NCBI GenBank assembly: GCA_002418725.1
Contig: DIER01000042.1
Coordinates: 13,439-77,438 of the forward strand
DNA from: Acholeplasmataceae bacterium UBA5769
GTDB lineage: Bacteria > Bacillota_I > Bacilli_A > Acholeplasmatales > Acholeplasmataceae
Direction of reading: 5' to 3'
Length of the DNA: 64,000 bases
Numbering within the stretch: the first letter of the stretch is position 1; every line of letters begins with the position of its first letter. The notes under the pieces are model-generated. The model was given only the letters and a program-made list of their open reading frames with translations. It was not told the origin of the DNA and did no database searches. Below, piece by piece: positions 8,908-15,782 of this stretch. The position numbers and the translations under genes were made by a program.

Positions 8908-8936
8908 TTGTGTTTTATGGTATGAGTGTGTATAAT
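8908..8936 (+). promoter_or_regulatory. Promoter of the cold-shock gene
   Basis: TTGTGT (8908-8913), a 17-nt spacer and a perfect TATAAT (8931-8936), leaving a short leader of about 40 nt before the start codon. Confidence 0.75.
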
Positions 8937-8982
8937 AGAAATAGGCATTCAGTTGCCAAGTATAAGTTTAAGGAGTATCATA

Positions 8983-9180
8983 ATGAAAGGCGTAGTAAAA
9001 TGGTTTGACGCTGACAAGGGATATGGATTTATCTCTTCAGCAGAAGGTAAGGACATTTTTGTACACTTCAGTGCAATTCAAATTGAAGGTTACAAAACAT
9101 TAGCAGAAGGCGACCAAGTAGAATTCGAAGTCAAGAACGGCGATCGCGGCCCACAAGCAGCAAACGTACGTAAGGCGTAA
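8983..9180 (+). CDS. csp: Cold-shock protein (CspA family)
   Basis: A 65-residue single cold-shock domain: KGVVKWF at the start, RNP1 KGYGFI, RNP2 DIFVHF and a closing GPQAANV. It binds single-stranded RNA/DNA as a chaperone and antiterminator. ATG 8983 is preferred over the upstream in-frame start because TAAGGAG lies just ahead of it and cold-shock proteins begin at this point. The gene is monocistronic, with its own promoter and terminator. Unlike many cold-induced csp genes it lacks a long structured leader. Confidence 0.97.
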   Translation: MKGVVKWFDADKGYGFISSAEGKDIFVHFSAIQIEGYKTLAEGDQVEFEVKNGDRGPQAANVRKA

Positions 9181-9197
9181 ATTTTAAAGGTAGTAAT

Positions 9198-9226
9198 GGG
9201 GATCCACTTTCGGGTCCCCCTTCTAT
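9198..9226 (+). terminator. Intrinsic terminator of csp
   Basis: An 8-bp stem (GGGGATCC / GGGTCCCC, one T-G wobble, loop ACTTTC) is followed by a T-rich tract. Confidence 0.7.
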
Positions 9227-9272
9227 TTGTTTAGGGGTAAAACGTTTTCATAAAAACGGATGCATTTTTTGT

Positions 9273-9301
9273 TTGACTTGACGTTTAATCTATCATACAA
9301 T
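9273..9301 (+). promoter_or_regulatory. Promoter of the lysine riboswitch / amino-acid importer operon
   Basis: TTGACT (9273-9278), a 17-nt spacer and TACAAT (9296-9301). Transcription would begin near 9308, about 13 nt before the aptamer. Confidence 0.8.
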
Positions 9302-9320
9302 AGACCCATACAATTTAAAA

Positions 9321-9475
9321 GCATAGAGGCAGCGATGTAAATGAGTAAGATTTGGAGCCGGCAGGCCATGAAAAATCTGAAAGGTAACCATCGCCGAATG
9401 AACATCTGGGCACAGGTGGCATCATGGGGTTATAGGAAAGACTTATAACACTCCTACGAAAGTAGAGGCGCTAGC
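9321..9475 (+). promoter_or_regulatory. Lysine riboswitch aptamer (L box)
   Basis: The conserved L-box blocks occur in order: ATAGAGG-CAGCGA, GAGTAAG, TTTGGAG, CTGAAAGG, ATCGCCGAA, CTGGG, and a closing GCTAGC. The outer P1 helix can form between GCATAG (9321-9326) and CTAGC (9471-9475) with one bulged A. The element sits between a good promoter and a terminator, 83 nt before an amino-acid ABC importer. Lysine binding would stabilise P1, let the terminator form and shut off the operon. It therefore predicts lysine (or a related basic amino acid) as the transported substrate. Confidence 0.88.
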
Positions 9476-9501
9476 AAAAATATGAAATTTTTCATTTTTT
9501 G

Positions 9502-9526
9502 AAGTGTCCTCTCGGATGCTTTTTTT
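9502..9526 (+). terminator. Riboswitch-controlled terminator
   Basis: Stem AAGTGTCC / GGATGCTT with loop TCTC, followed by T7. Its CCTCT (9508-9512) can instead pair with AGAGG (9464-9468) in the 3' part of the aptamer, which gives a plausible antiterminator when lysine is absent; this pairing is short and is an inference. Confidence 0.8.
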
Positions 9527-9557
9527 GTTGAAAAAACAAAAGAAAGAGGAAGAGAGT

Positions 9558-10391
9558 ATGAAAAAAGTATTTGTTTTATTTATGTTAGTTGCAGGCCTTA
9601 TTGGTCTTGCAGCGTGTGGCTCAAGAGAGCAGTTTGATTTAGAGAATGAAACCGAATTTGTGGTTGGCTTAGAGGCAGCATACGCGCCTTTTAACTGGTC
9701 AACGCCGACTTCAAGTTCTTTTACATATCCACTACATGCCCAAAATGGTGTCTTTGTTGATGGTTATGATGTGGTCATTGCAAAGCGTATTGCAGATGAA
9801 CTGGGCTTAACTTTAGTGATTAAAGCCATTGAATGGGATGGTTTGATTCTTGCGTTATTAGCCGGTGAAATCGATATGATCATTGCAGGGATGAGTCCAA
9901 CAAGTGAACGTGCGGAAACCGTTGCGTTCTCACAAGAATATTTTAGATCAGAACAAGTTATGGTTGTCTCATCAACAGGAAATTATGCCAATGCGACGTC
10001 ATTAAATGATTTTAATGGTGCACGCGTTGTTGCACAACTTGGGACACTACAAGATGCGCTCATCGAACAAATCGTTGGAGCAACCCGTCTTGAACCACTT
10101 GATACTTACGGGATGTTAGCAACCGCTGTCAGCTCAAATGCAGCAGATGCTTTCATCGCTGAACTACCCGTTGCACAAGGTATGGTTGCAGCCAATAGCA
10201 ATTTAACCATCATTTCATTTGCTGAAGGATTAGGTTTTGTTGTTTCAGAAGAAGATGTCGTTGTTTCTGTAGCACTACGTCAAGAAGATGTCAACTTGCT
10301 CAACGCAGTCAATGGTGTCTTAGCGATGATTTCGATCGAAGAAAGAAACCAAATCATGCAAGCTGCGCTCAATAGACAACCGAACGCATAA
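9558..10391 (+). CDS. Amino-acid ABC transporter substrate-binding lipoprotein (probable lysine)
   Basis: A 277-residue family-3 solute-binding protein. The N-terminus is a lipoprotein signal (MKKVFVLFMLVAG…) with lipobox LAAC and Cys20. The mature part shows the fold's usual landmarks: FVVGLEAAYAPFNW, GYDVVIAKRIADELG, GLILALLAGEIDMIIAGMSPT and ERAETVAFSQEYF. ATG 9558 follows AAAGAGGAAGAG; a longer in-frame start lies inside the riboswitch terminator and is rejected. It is the first gene of a three-gene importer operon (TAATG overlap with the permease) under a lysine riboswitch, so lysine uptake is the best prediction. Confidence 0.93.
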   Translation: MKKVFVLFMLVAGLIGLAACGSREQFDLENETEFVVGLEAAYAPFNWSTPTSSSFTYPLHAQNGVFVDGYDVVIAKRIADELGLTLVIKAIEWDGLILALLAGEIDMIIAGMSPTSERAETVAFSQEYFRSEQVMVVSSTGNYANATSLNDFNGARVVAQLGTLQDALIEQIVGATRLEPLDTYGMLATAVSSNAADAFIAELPVAQGMVAANSNLTIISFAEGLGFVVSEEDVVVSVALRQEDVNLLNAVNGVLAMISIEERNQIMQAALNRQPNA

Positions 10392-11143
10392 TGTGGATTT
10401 TAGCAACACTGCCACCAAAAGATGAATTCATACGTACCATGTGGTATTTGGTTGATACGTATGCAACATTTTTCATCCGTGGTGTGCTCATTACATTATT
10501 ATTATCTGTCGTCGGAACAGTGGGGGGATTTATTCTCTCCCTGTTTTTGACGGTACTACGCACACAAGAAATTGATCAACGAAGAGATGGTTTTGGCACT
10601 CGCGTTTTAAAACGTTTTGGTCGTGGATTTTCTTTAGTATACATTACTGTTTTTAGAGGAACACCGATGATTGTTCAAGCAATGATTTTCTATTACGGAA
10701 TTTCACCACTACGTCTTTCATGGTGGACACCATTGATGGCAGGGTTAACAGTTGTTACATTAAACACAACGGCATACATTGCAGAAGTGATCAGAAGTGG
10801 CATCAATGGGATTGATAAAGGGCAGATGGAAGCGGCACGCTCTTTAGGTTTTTCAAGAAGAGAAGCCATGTTTTTAATCATTTTCCCTCAAGCCATCAAG
10901 CATTCGCTTCCAAGCATTGCCAATGAGTTTATCGTCAACCTAAAAGATACGGCTGTTTTATCCGTTATCGGTGTATTCGATCTCTTTAGAGCAACCTCAT
11001 CGGCAACTTCATCCAATTTTAGAATTGTTGAAGGGTTCTTTATTGCAGCGATCATCTACTTAATCTTAACCTATATTACCGGTAAAGTCGTACAAAAATT
11101 GGATGTTTTTATGGAAAGTAAAGAGGTGAAAGCCAATGCCTAA
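10391..11143 (+). CDS. Amino-acid ABC transporter permease (probable lysine)
   Basis: A 250-residue permease of the HisM/GlnP family. The first transmembrane helix spans about residues 25-55, and the EAA loop that contacts the ATPase is visible as [22 protein letters not shown] (middle of the protein). FRGTPMIVQ precedes it, as in polar amino-acid importers. It is translationally coupled to the binding protein upstream (TAATG) and overlaps the ATPase gene downstream by 8 nt. Confidence 0.94.
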   Translation: MWILATLPPKDEFIRTMWYLVDTYATFFIRGVLITLLLSVVGTVGGFILSLFLTVLRTQEIDQRRDGFGTRVLKRFGRGFSLVYITVFRGTPMIVQAMIFYYGISPLRLSWWTPLMAGLTVVTLNTTAYIAEVIRSGINGIDKGQMEAARSLGFSRREAMFLIIFPQAIKHSLPSIANEFIVNLKDTAVLSVIGVFDLFRATSSATSSNFRIVEGFFIAAIIYLILTYITGKVVQKLDVFMESKEVKANA

Positions 11144-11876
11144 GCACATTTTAGAAATCAGAAATGTTCATAAACGTTTTGGTGATCAACTCGTACTCAA
11201 TGGCGTCACCCTTGATGTTTCTGAAAAAGAAGTGGTTACCATCATCGGTTCATCTGGTTCAGGAAAAACGACGCTTTTAAGATGTCTAAACTTGTTATCA
11301 GAGCCTGATGATGGGCATATCTATTTCATGGGTCCTGATCTGATGGATCCCAAAACCAATTTAGAAGAACTGCGCATGCATATTGGTATGGTGTTTCAAT
11401 CTTTTAATCTTTTTAATAACAAATCCGTTTTGCAAAACTGTATTTTGGCTCCTATGAAATTGCTTAAAAAAACGAAAGAAGAAGCCACAGAGATCGCATA
11501 CAACTATTTAAAAAAAGTAGGTATGCAAGATTTTATCCATCAAAATGTAAACAAACTTTCTGGTGGACAAAAACAAAGAGTTGCCATCGCTAGAGCGCTT
11601 TGCATGAACCCTACCATCATGTTATTTGATGAACCAACAAGTGCACTCGATCCAGAAATGGTGGGCGAAGTATTAACTGTTATTAAAAATTTAGCCAATG
11701 AAGGTATGACGATGGTGATCGTTACGCATGAAATGGCTTTTGCTGAAGATGTCTCTGATCGCATCGTTTTTATGGACCAAGGTGTCATCGCTGAAATGGG
11801 AACACCGAAAACCATTTTACATCAACCCAAAGAAGAAAGAACGAAAGCCTTCTTAAGAAGATATCGTTCCAACTAG
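11136..11876 (+). CDS. Amino-acid ABC transporter ATPase (probable lysine)
   Basis: A 246-residue GlnQ/HisP-type ATPase. Walker A is GSSGSGKTT (about 38-46), Q-loop VFQSFNLF, signature [15 protein letters not shown], Walker [13 protein letters not shown] and switch histidine VTHEMAFA. The start codon follows AGAGGTG within the end of the permease gene. It powers the importer formed with the two upstream genes; a terminator follows directly. Confidence 0.96.
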   Translation: MPKHILEIRNVHKRFGDQLVLNGVTLDVSEKEVVTIIGSSGSGKTTLLRCLNLLSEPDDGHIYFMGPDLMDPKTNLEELRMHIGMVFQSFNLFNNKSVLQNCILAPMKLLKKTKEEATEIAYNYLKKVGMQDFIHQNVNKLSGGQKQRVAIARALCMNPTIMLFDEPTSALDPEMVGEVLTVIKNLANEGMTMVIVTHEMAFAEDVSDRIVFMDQGVIAEMGTPKTILHQPKEERTKAFLRRYRSN

Positions 11877-11902
11877 CACTTCTCAGGAAGTGTTTTTCTT
11901 TT
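11877..11902 (+). terminator. Intrinsic terminator of the amino-acid importer operon
   Basis: Stem CACTTC / GAAGTG, loop TCAG, then TTTTTCTTTT. Confidence 0.85.
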
Positions 11903-11908
11903 GATGTC

Positions 11909-11938
11909 TTGTTACTGGTAGCGCTTTTATGATATACT
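11909..11938 (+). promoter_or_regulatory. Promoter of the fic gene
   Basis: TTGTTA (11909-11914), 18-nt spacer, TATACT (11933-11938). Transcription starting near 11945 favours ATG 11967 over ATG 11949. Confidence 0.6.
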
Positions 11939-11966
11939 ATCTTTAAAGATGGGAGCGTTGATAATT

Positions 11967-12695
11967 ATGGAGAAAGATCTGTTAGAGGTAGAGCGTCAGC
12001 ATCTAGAAAACGTTGTGAAGGAATGCGATCAAGCACAGCTTGAGGACATGGAAAAGAAGTTTGCATTACTTTACACCTATGATGCTGTCGGTATGGTTGG
12101 TAAAAATCGAATCCCTTATGAGGATGTCAAACGTTGTAGCCAAGCAAAAGCTCTTCTCGAGTATAGTGAAAGAGAACAAAAAGAAATTCTCAACCATTTA
12201 AAAGCTTTCGAGTTTGTGATGCAAGAAGCAAAAGAAAAGAAACCGTTTAACGAAGAAAAGATGAAAGACATCCACGAAATTCTCGTCGATGGTATTTTCC
12301 AGGGTGGTGTTTACCGCAATGTCAATATTAACATTTTCGGTGCGACACACCAGCCACCCGATTATGTCAAAGTTTATGATCGTATGGCTAAATTCTTTGT
12401 TAATCTTGAACAGTTTGATGGCACGCCACTTGAACTTGCCACGTATGCACATGCAAGCATTGCAAAGATTCATCCATTTGTCGATGCGAATGGCAGATTA
12501 GCAAAACTTGTGCTTAACTATTTCCTAGTGAAGCATCATTACTTACCAATTTCAATCCCGTTGGAAAAACGAGAAGACTATATTGAATACTTAGAAGCAT
12601 TCAAAACAGACAAAGATTTACATCCATTAGTGCAGTTTTTCAAAGATTTACTCATCAAACGATATGAAAATGTGTTAAAAGAGTTAGACATTTAG
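11967..12695 (+). CDS. fic: Fic-domain protein (putative AMP/NMP transferase)
   Basis: A 242-residue single-domain Fic protein. The active-site motif is HPFVDANGRLAK starting at His169, matching the HPFx[D/E]xNGR consensus with the catalytic histidine, the acidic Mg-binding residue, and the Asn/Arg that hold the phosphates. The flap region GVYRNVNINIFGATHQPP is also typical. The N-terminal segment TYDAVGMVGKNRIPYEDV lies where family members carry the inhibitory (S/T)xxxE(G/N) helix, but no glutamate is present there. The gene has its own promoter and terminator and no antitoxin-like neighbour. The target protein and transferred group are unknown. Confidence 0.9.
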   Translation: MEKDLLEVERQHLENVVKECDQAQLEDMEKKFALLYTYDAVGMVGKNRIPYEDVKRCSQAKALLEYSEREQKEILNHLKAFEFVMQEAKEKKPFNEEKMKDIHEILVDGIFQGGVYRNVNINIFGATHQPPDYVKVYDRMAKFFVNLEQFDGTPLELATYAHASIAKIHPFVDANGRLAKLVLNYFLVKHHYLPISIPLEKREDYIEYLEAFKTDKDLHPLVQFFKDLLIKRYENVLKELDI

Positions 12696-12723
12696 AGTGC
12701 GCAAGCACTCTTTTCTCTTTTTG
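12695..12723 (+). terminator. Intrinsic terminator of fic
   Basis: Stem GAGTGC / GCACTC with loop GCAA, followed by TTTTCTCTTTTT. The stem begins at the last base of the stop codon. Confidence 0.9.
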
Positions 12724-12769
12724 TATATGAATAGTCTATTTTATGATAAAATAAGGAAGGTGATTAAGA

Positions 12770-13612
12770 ATGGCTATTTATATTGGTGATGTCAACCACA
12801 TGGTTGTTAACCGCAAAACAGATATCGGGTATATGCTCGATAAAGGATTAGATCAAGTTTTCCTACATAACAATGAATCGCTCCATCAAGAACTCAAAGC
12901 AGGAGACGAAGTGGATGCTTTTTTATATTTTGATAACAAGGGTAGACTTGCTGCAACCCTTAAAAAACCTTACATTACGGTGACAAAACCAGGGTTTCTT
13001 AAAGTCAGTGATGTGAAAGAAGATTTAGGTGTGTTCTTCGACATGGGTATTGCAAAAGAATTGCTTTTATCCTATGAAGACTTACCGAACAACAGAGATC
13101 AATGGCCTAAAGTAGGCGACACACTTTATCTCTACTTGAAAGTCAAAGGCAAATTGGTTGCTAAGCTTGCTTCTAAACAAGATGTGTTATTAAAACCAGA
13201 AAAGGAATTAGCTTTAAAGAGTTCTGTTAAAGGCTTTATTCAACGCATCGGACAAGAAGGCGCGAATGTGTTAACTGAAGATGGTCATTTTATTTTCGTT
13301 CACAAATCAATGATCAAAGAAAGCATTCGATATGGTGAAGAAGTTGAAGTGAAAGTGACTTACTTATCTGAAAAAGGGTATACAGGATCACTTGCTGAAC
13401 AAAAAGAAGTTCAACTTTTTGAGGATGCAAACATGATATTATCTTACCTCATTCGTGTGGAAGAGATGCCATTGACATCAGATTCAACACCCGAAGAGAT
13501 TGATGATGTGTTTAAATTAAGCAAAAAGGCATTCAAACGTGCCTTAGGTCATTTGTACAAAGAGCGTAAAATCATCTTTGAAGATGGAAAGACAAGGTTG
13601 GTAAAAAAATGA
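12770..13612 (+). CDS. cvfB: CvfB/YitL-type S1 RNA-binding protein
   Basis: A 280-residue protein with several S1-like beta-barrels (for example GYMLDKG…DQVFLHNNE near the start and KGFIQRIGQEGANVLTEDG in the middle) and a C-terminal winged helix (PEEIDDVFKLSKKAFKRALG…). This order is that of CvfB, a conserved Bacillota regulator of virulence and gene expression thought to act through RNA. The ATG has a good AAGGTGA ribosome binding site. It is followed by a small membrane protein and proS with overlaps or short gaps, so the three genes are probably cotranscribed. Confidence 0.85.
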   Translation: MAIYIGDVNHMVVNRKTDIGYMLDKGLDQVFLHNNESLHQELKAGDEVDAFLYFDNKGRLAATLKKPYITVTKPGFLKVSDVKEDLGVFFDMGIAKELLLSYEDLPNNRDQWPKVGDTLYLYLKVKGKLVAKLASKQDVLLKPEKELALKSSVKGFIQRIGQEGANVLTEDGHFIFVHKSMIKESIRYGEEVEVKVTYLSEKGYTGSLAEQKEVQLFEDANMILSYLIRVEEMPLTSDSTPEEIDDVFKLSKKAFKRALGHLYKERKIIFEDGKTRLVKK

Positions 13613-13938
13613 GCGAACACGAAAAAGATCCTTTCGAAAAATACGATAAACTCTTTGAAGAACAGGATCGTAACAACATTGTCAAATCAGCATCATCAAA
13701 GAAGAAACACACATCATATACAGAACCACAAGAACCGAAGAAGACAACCATGTCTGAACAGGATAAAAAAAGAGCGATTCGCATTATCCTTACCGCGTTC
13801 TTTGTCATCTTATTTATTCAAGCTATTCCAGTGATTATCTACAGTCAAGGGTTAGGTAATTATCGCATCGCTCCATTTTTCTCCATCATTTTTGTTTTTG
13901 TAATTATCAATATCCTAATCAAGGTTTTTAAAAGGTGA
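13609..13938 (+). CDS. Small two-helix membrane protein, unknown function
   Basis: A 109-residue protein. The first 60 residues are charged and rich in Lys/Glu/Ser (low complexity), followed by two transmembrane helices (about 63-82 and 88-106) and a basic tail ending KVFKR. The start overlaps the stop of cvfB (ATGA). No recognised domain is visible. The position between cvfB and proS says nothing specific about its job. Confidence 0.7.
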   Translation: MSEHEKDPFEKYDKLFEEQDRNNIVKSASSKKKHTSYTEPQEPKKTTMSEQDKKRAIRIILTAFFVILFIQAIPVIIYSQGLGNYRIAPFFSIIFVFVIINILIKVFKR

Positions 13939-13943
13939 GTTCA

Positions 13944-15380
13944 ATGAGTCAACAAAGTAAAAAAATGGTCGCATCCGTCACATCACGTGATGCAGACTTT
14001 GCACAATGGTATACCGATTTATGTTTAAAAGCTGAACTGATGGACTACAGTGATGTCAAAGGGTTCATCATCTATCGTCCTTATGGTTATGCCTTATGGG
14101 AAGGTATTCAGACCTATTTAGATCGTCGTTTCAAGGAAACCGGTCACCAAAATGTTTACATGCCTTTGGTCATACCTGAATCCTTATTCCAAAAAGAAAA
14201 AGAACACGTGGAAGGCTTTGCGCCTGAAACCGCGATGATCACAACAACAGGCGTTGAAGATTTACCTGAACGCTTAATTGTCCGTCCCACATCAGAGACG
14301 CTTTTTTGTACGCATTATCAAAAAATTGTGAATTCTTATCGTGATTTACCTAAGTTATACAACCAATGGTGCAGTGTGGTTCGTTGGGAAAAAACAACCC
14401 GTCCTTTTTTAAGAGGTAAAGAATTCTTATGGCAAGAAGGTCATACTGTTCACGCCACAGAGGAAGATGCACGTAAAGAGACGTTAGATATTTTAGAAAT
14501 CTACCGCGAACTTGGTGAAAAGCTATTAGCGATTCCTTTTGTTACGGGAAGAAAAACGGAAAAAGAAAAATTTGCAGGTGCTGTTGAAACATATAGCATT
14601 GAAGCGTTGATGCACGATGGTCAAGCCTTACAATCGGGGACAACACACTACTTTGGTCAAAACTTCTCGCAAGCCTTTGACATTAAGTTTACCGATGAAA
14701 AAAATACGCTTCAATATGCTTACCAAACGTCATGGGGCGTTTCCACACGTTTAATTGGTGCAGTAATCATGGTCCATGGTGACGATGAAGGTTTAATTTT
14801 ACCACCATATCTCGCACCCACACAAATCGTGATCATTCCTATTCAAGGTCAAAAACCTGAAGTGAAAGAAGCTTCTGAAAAACTTTATCATGAATTAAAA
14901 CAAGCAGGATTTCGCGTCAGCTTAGATGACTCAAATAAAACAGCAGGTTGGAAGTTTGCTGAATACGAAATGAAGGGCTACCCTGTTCGTATTGAAGTTG
15001 GTCCAAGAGATTTAGAACATGGCCATGTCACTTTAGTAACACGTCATGACCGCATGAAACATCAAGTGAATTTAGGCGACGTTGTGAAAGGTATGGATCT
15101 GATGCTTAAAAACATGCATGATACCCTTTACGAAAGAGCACTTAACCATGTGAATCAAAACACCTATGAAGCGAAAACGTATGATGAATTTAAAGAGTAT
15201 ATTAAACGCGGTGGCTATGTTGCCATGAGCATCAGCGATGAAGAAGCAGAAATTCAAATCAAAAAAGATACGACAGCAACGGCACGTGTCATCCCCTTTG
15301 ATCAACACATCATCACCCCTATATGCCCTGTGACTGGGCGAAAAGCGACGAAGACCGTTTGGTTTGCCAGAGCTTATTAA
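13944..15380 (+). CDS. proS: Prolyl-tRNA synthetase, short (archaeal/eukaryal-like) type
   Basis: A 478-residue class II synthetase that charges tRNA-Pro. The proline-binding loop RPTSET, motif 2 (RWEKTTRPFLRGKEFLWQEGHT region), motif 3 (GVSTRLIGAVIMVHGDDEG) and the anticodon-binding domain are in the usual order, without the editing insertion found in the long bacterial form. The protein ends WFARAY, with the conserved terminal Tyr of this type. The C-terminal zinc-knuckle cysteines are mostly gone: only the Cys of ICPVTGRK remains in that region. ATG 13944 is chosen over GTG 13935 because AAAGGTGA forms its ribosome binding site. Confidence 0.95.
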   Translation: MSQQSKKMVASVTSRDADFAQWYTDLCLKAELMDYSDVKGFIIYRPYGYALWEGIQTYLDRRFKETGHQNVYMPLVIPESLFQKEKEHVEGFAPETAMITTTGVEDLPERLIVRPTSETLFCTHYQKIVNSYRDLPKLYNQWCSVVRWEKTTRPFLRGKEFLWQEGHTVHATEEDARKETLDILEIYRELGEKLLAIPFVTGRKTEKEKFAGAVETYSIEALMHDGQALQSGTTHYFGQNFSQAFDIKFTDEKNTLQYAYQTSWGVSTRLIGAVIMVHGDDEGLILPPYLAPTQIVIIPIQGQKPEVKEASEKLYHELKQAGFRVSLDDSNKTAGWKFAEYEMKGYPVRIEVGPRDLEHGHVTLVTRHDRMKHQVNLGDVVKGMDLMLKNMHDTLYERALNHVNQNTYEAKTYDEFKEYIKRGGYVAMSISDEEAEIQIKKDTTATARVIPFDQHIITPICPVTGRKATKTVWFARAY

Positions 15381-15390
15381 GTATAAAAAT

Positions 15391-15422
15391 AAGACCGATC
15401 AGTCAACTGATGCGGTCTTTTT
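15391..15422. terminator. Bidirectional terminator between proS and yidD
   Basis: The stem AAGACCGATCAGT / ACTGATGCGGTCTT (one bulged G, loop CA) is followed by TTTTTCTTTTT on the plus strand and TTATTTTTAT on the minus strand. It overlaps the last codons of the convergent yidD gene. Confidence 0.85.
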
Positions 15423-15647
15423 CTTTTTCTCTTTTTTCTCTGGAACAGGATCATACTTTGGTTTAAACAAAGGGTTACATGTCAATATACGCTTAGTTGT
15501 TAGAAAAGACGCTTTAAAAAAATTAAAGCGGAGATAACATTCTTTCGCATAGGCAGAACACGTTGGACTATGTCTACATTTATGATTACTGTTGGGGGAA
15601 ATCTCTTTTTGATACCATTCGATTAATCGAATTGCTAGTTTTCTCAT
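15399..15647 (-). CDS. yidD: Membrane protein insertion efficiency factor YidD
   Basis: An 82-residue protein with the family signature LIEWYQKEISPNSNHKCRHSPTCSAYAKEC: the YQ-x-ISP start and the conserved cysteines. Family members are small amphipathic membrane-associated proteins that assist YidC-dependent insertion. The ATG at 15647 has GGTGACGAG upstream on the minus strand; longer frames lack this. The C-terminal tail is very lysine-rich (PEKKEKKKKTA). It usually lies in the rpmH-rnpA-yidC cluster but here stands alone, convergent with proS. Confidence 0.93.
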   Translation of the reverse strand: MRKLAIRLIEWYQKEISPNSNHKCRHSPTCSAYAKECYLRFNFFKASFLTTKRILTCNPLFKPKYDPVPEKKEKKKKTASVD

Positions 15648-15734
15648 CTCGTCACCAACCACATTATAACATGATTTTCGACTTGTGGTAAATTTACGAA
15701 TTTGGCTCATTTCACTATGAACGTTATAAAAATA

Positions 15735-15743
15735 TGTTATAAT
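15735..15743 (+). promoter_or_regulatory. Extended -10 promoter of the EF-G-like gene
   Basis: TGtTATAAT lies 40 nt upstream of the start codon; the -35 region is weak. Confidence 0.5.
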
Positions 15744-15782
15744 TAGGCTACAAAACAAGAAAACGTTTACAGGAGGTTAAGG

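Noticed and set aside
9223..9405. Minus-strand open frame of about 60 codons
   Set aside because: It lies across the lysine riboswitch promoter and aptamer, has no ribosome binding site and no protein-like composition.
9504..9557. Longer N-terminus for the lysine-binding protein
   Set aside because: The extra codons overlap the riboswitch terminator, and the lipoprotein signal starts at ATG 9558.
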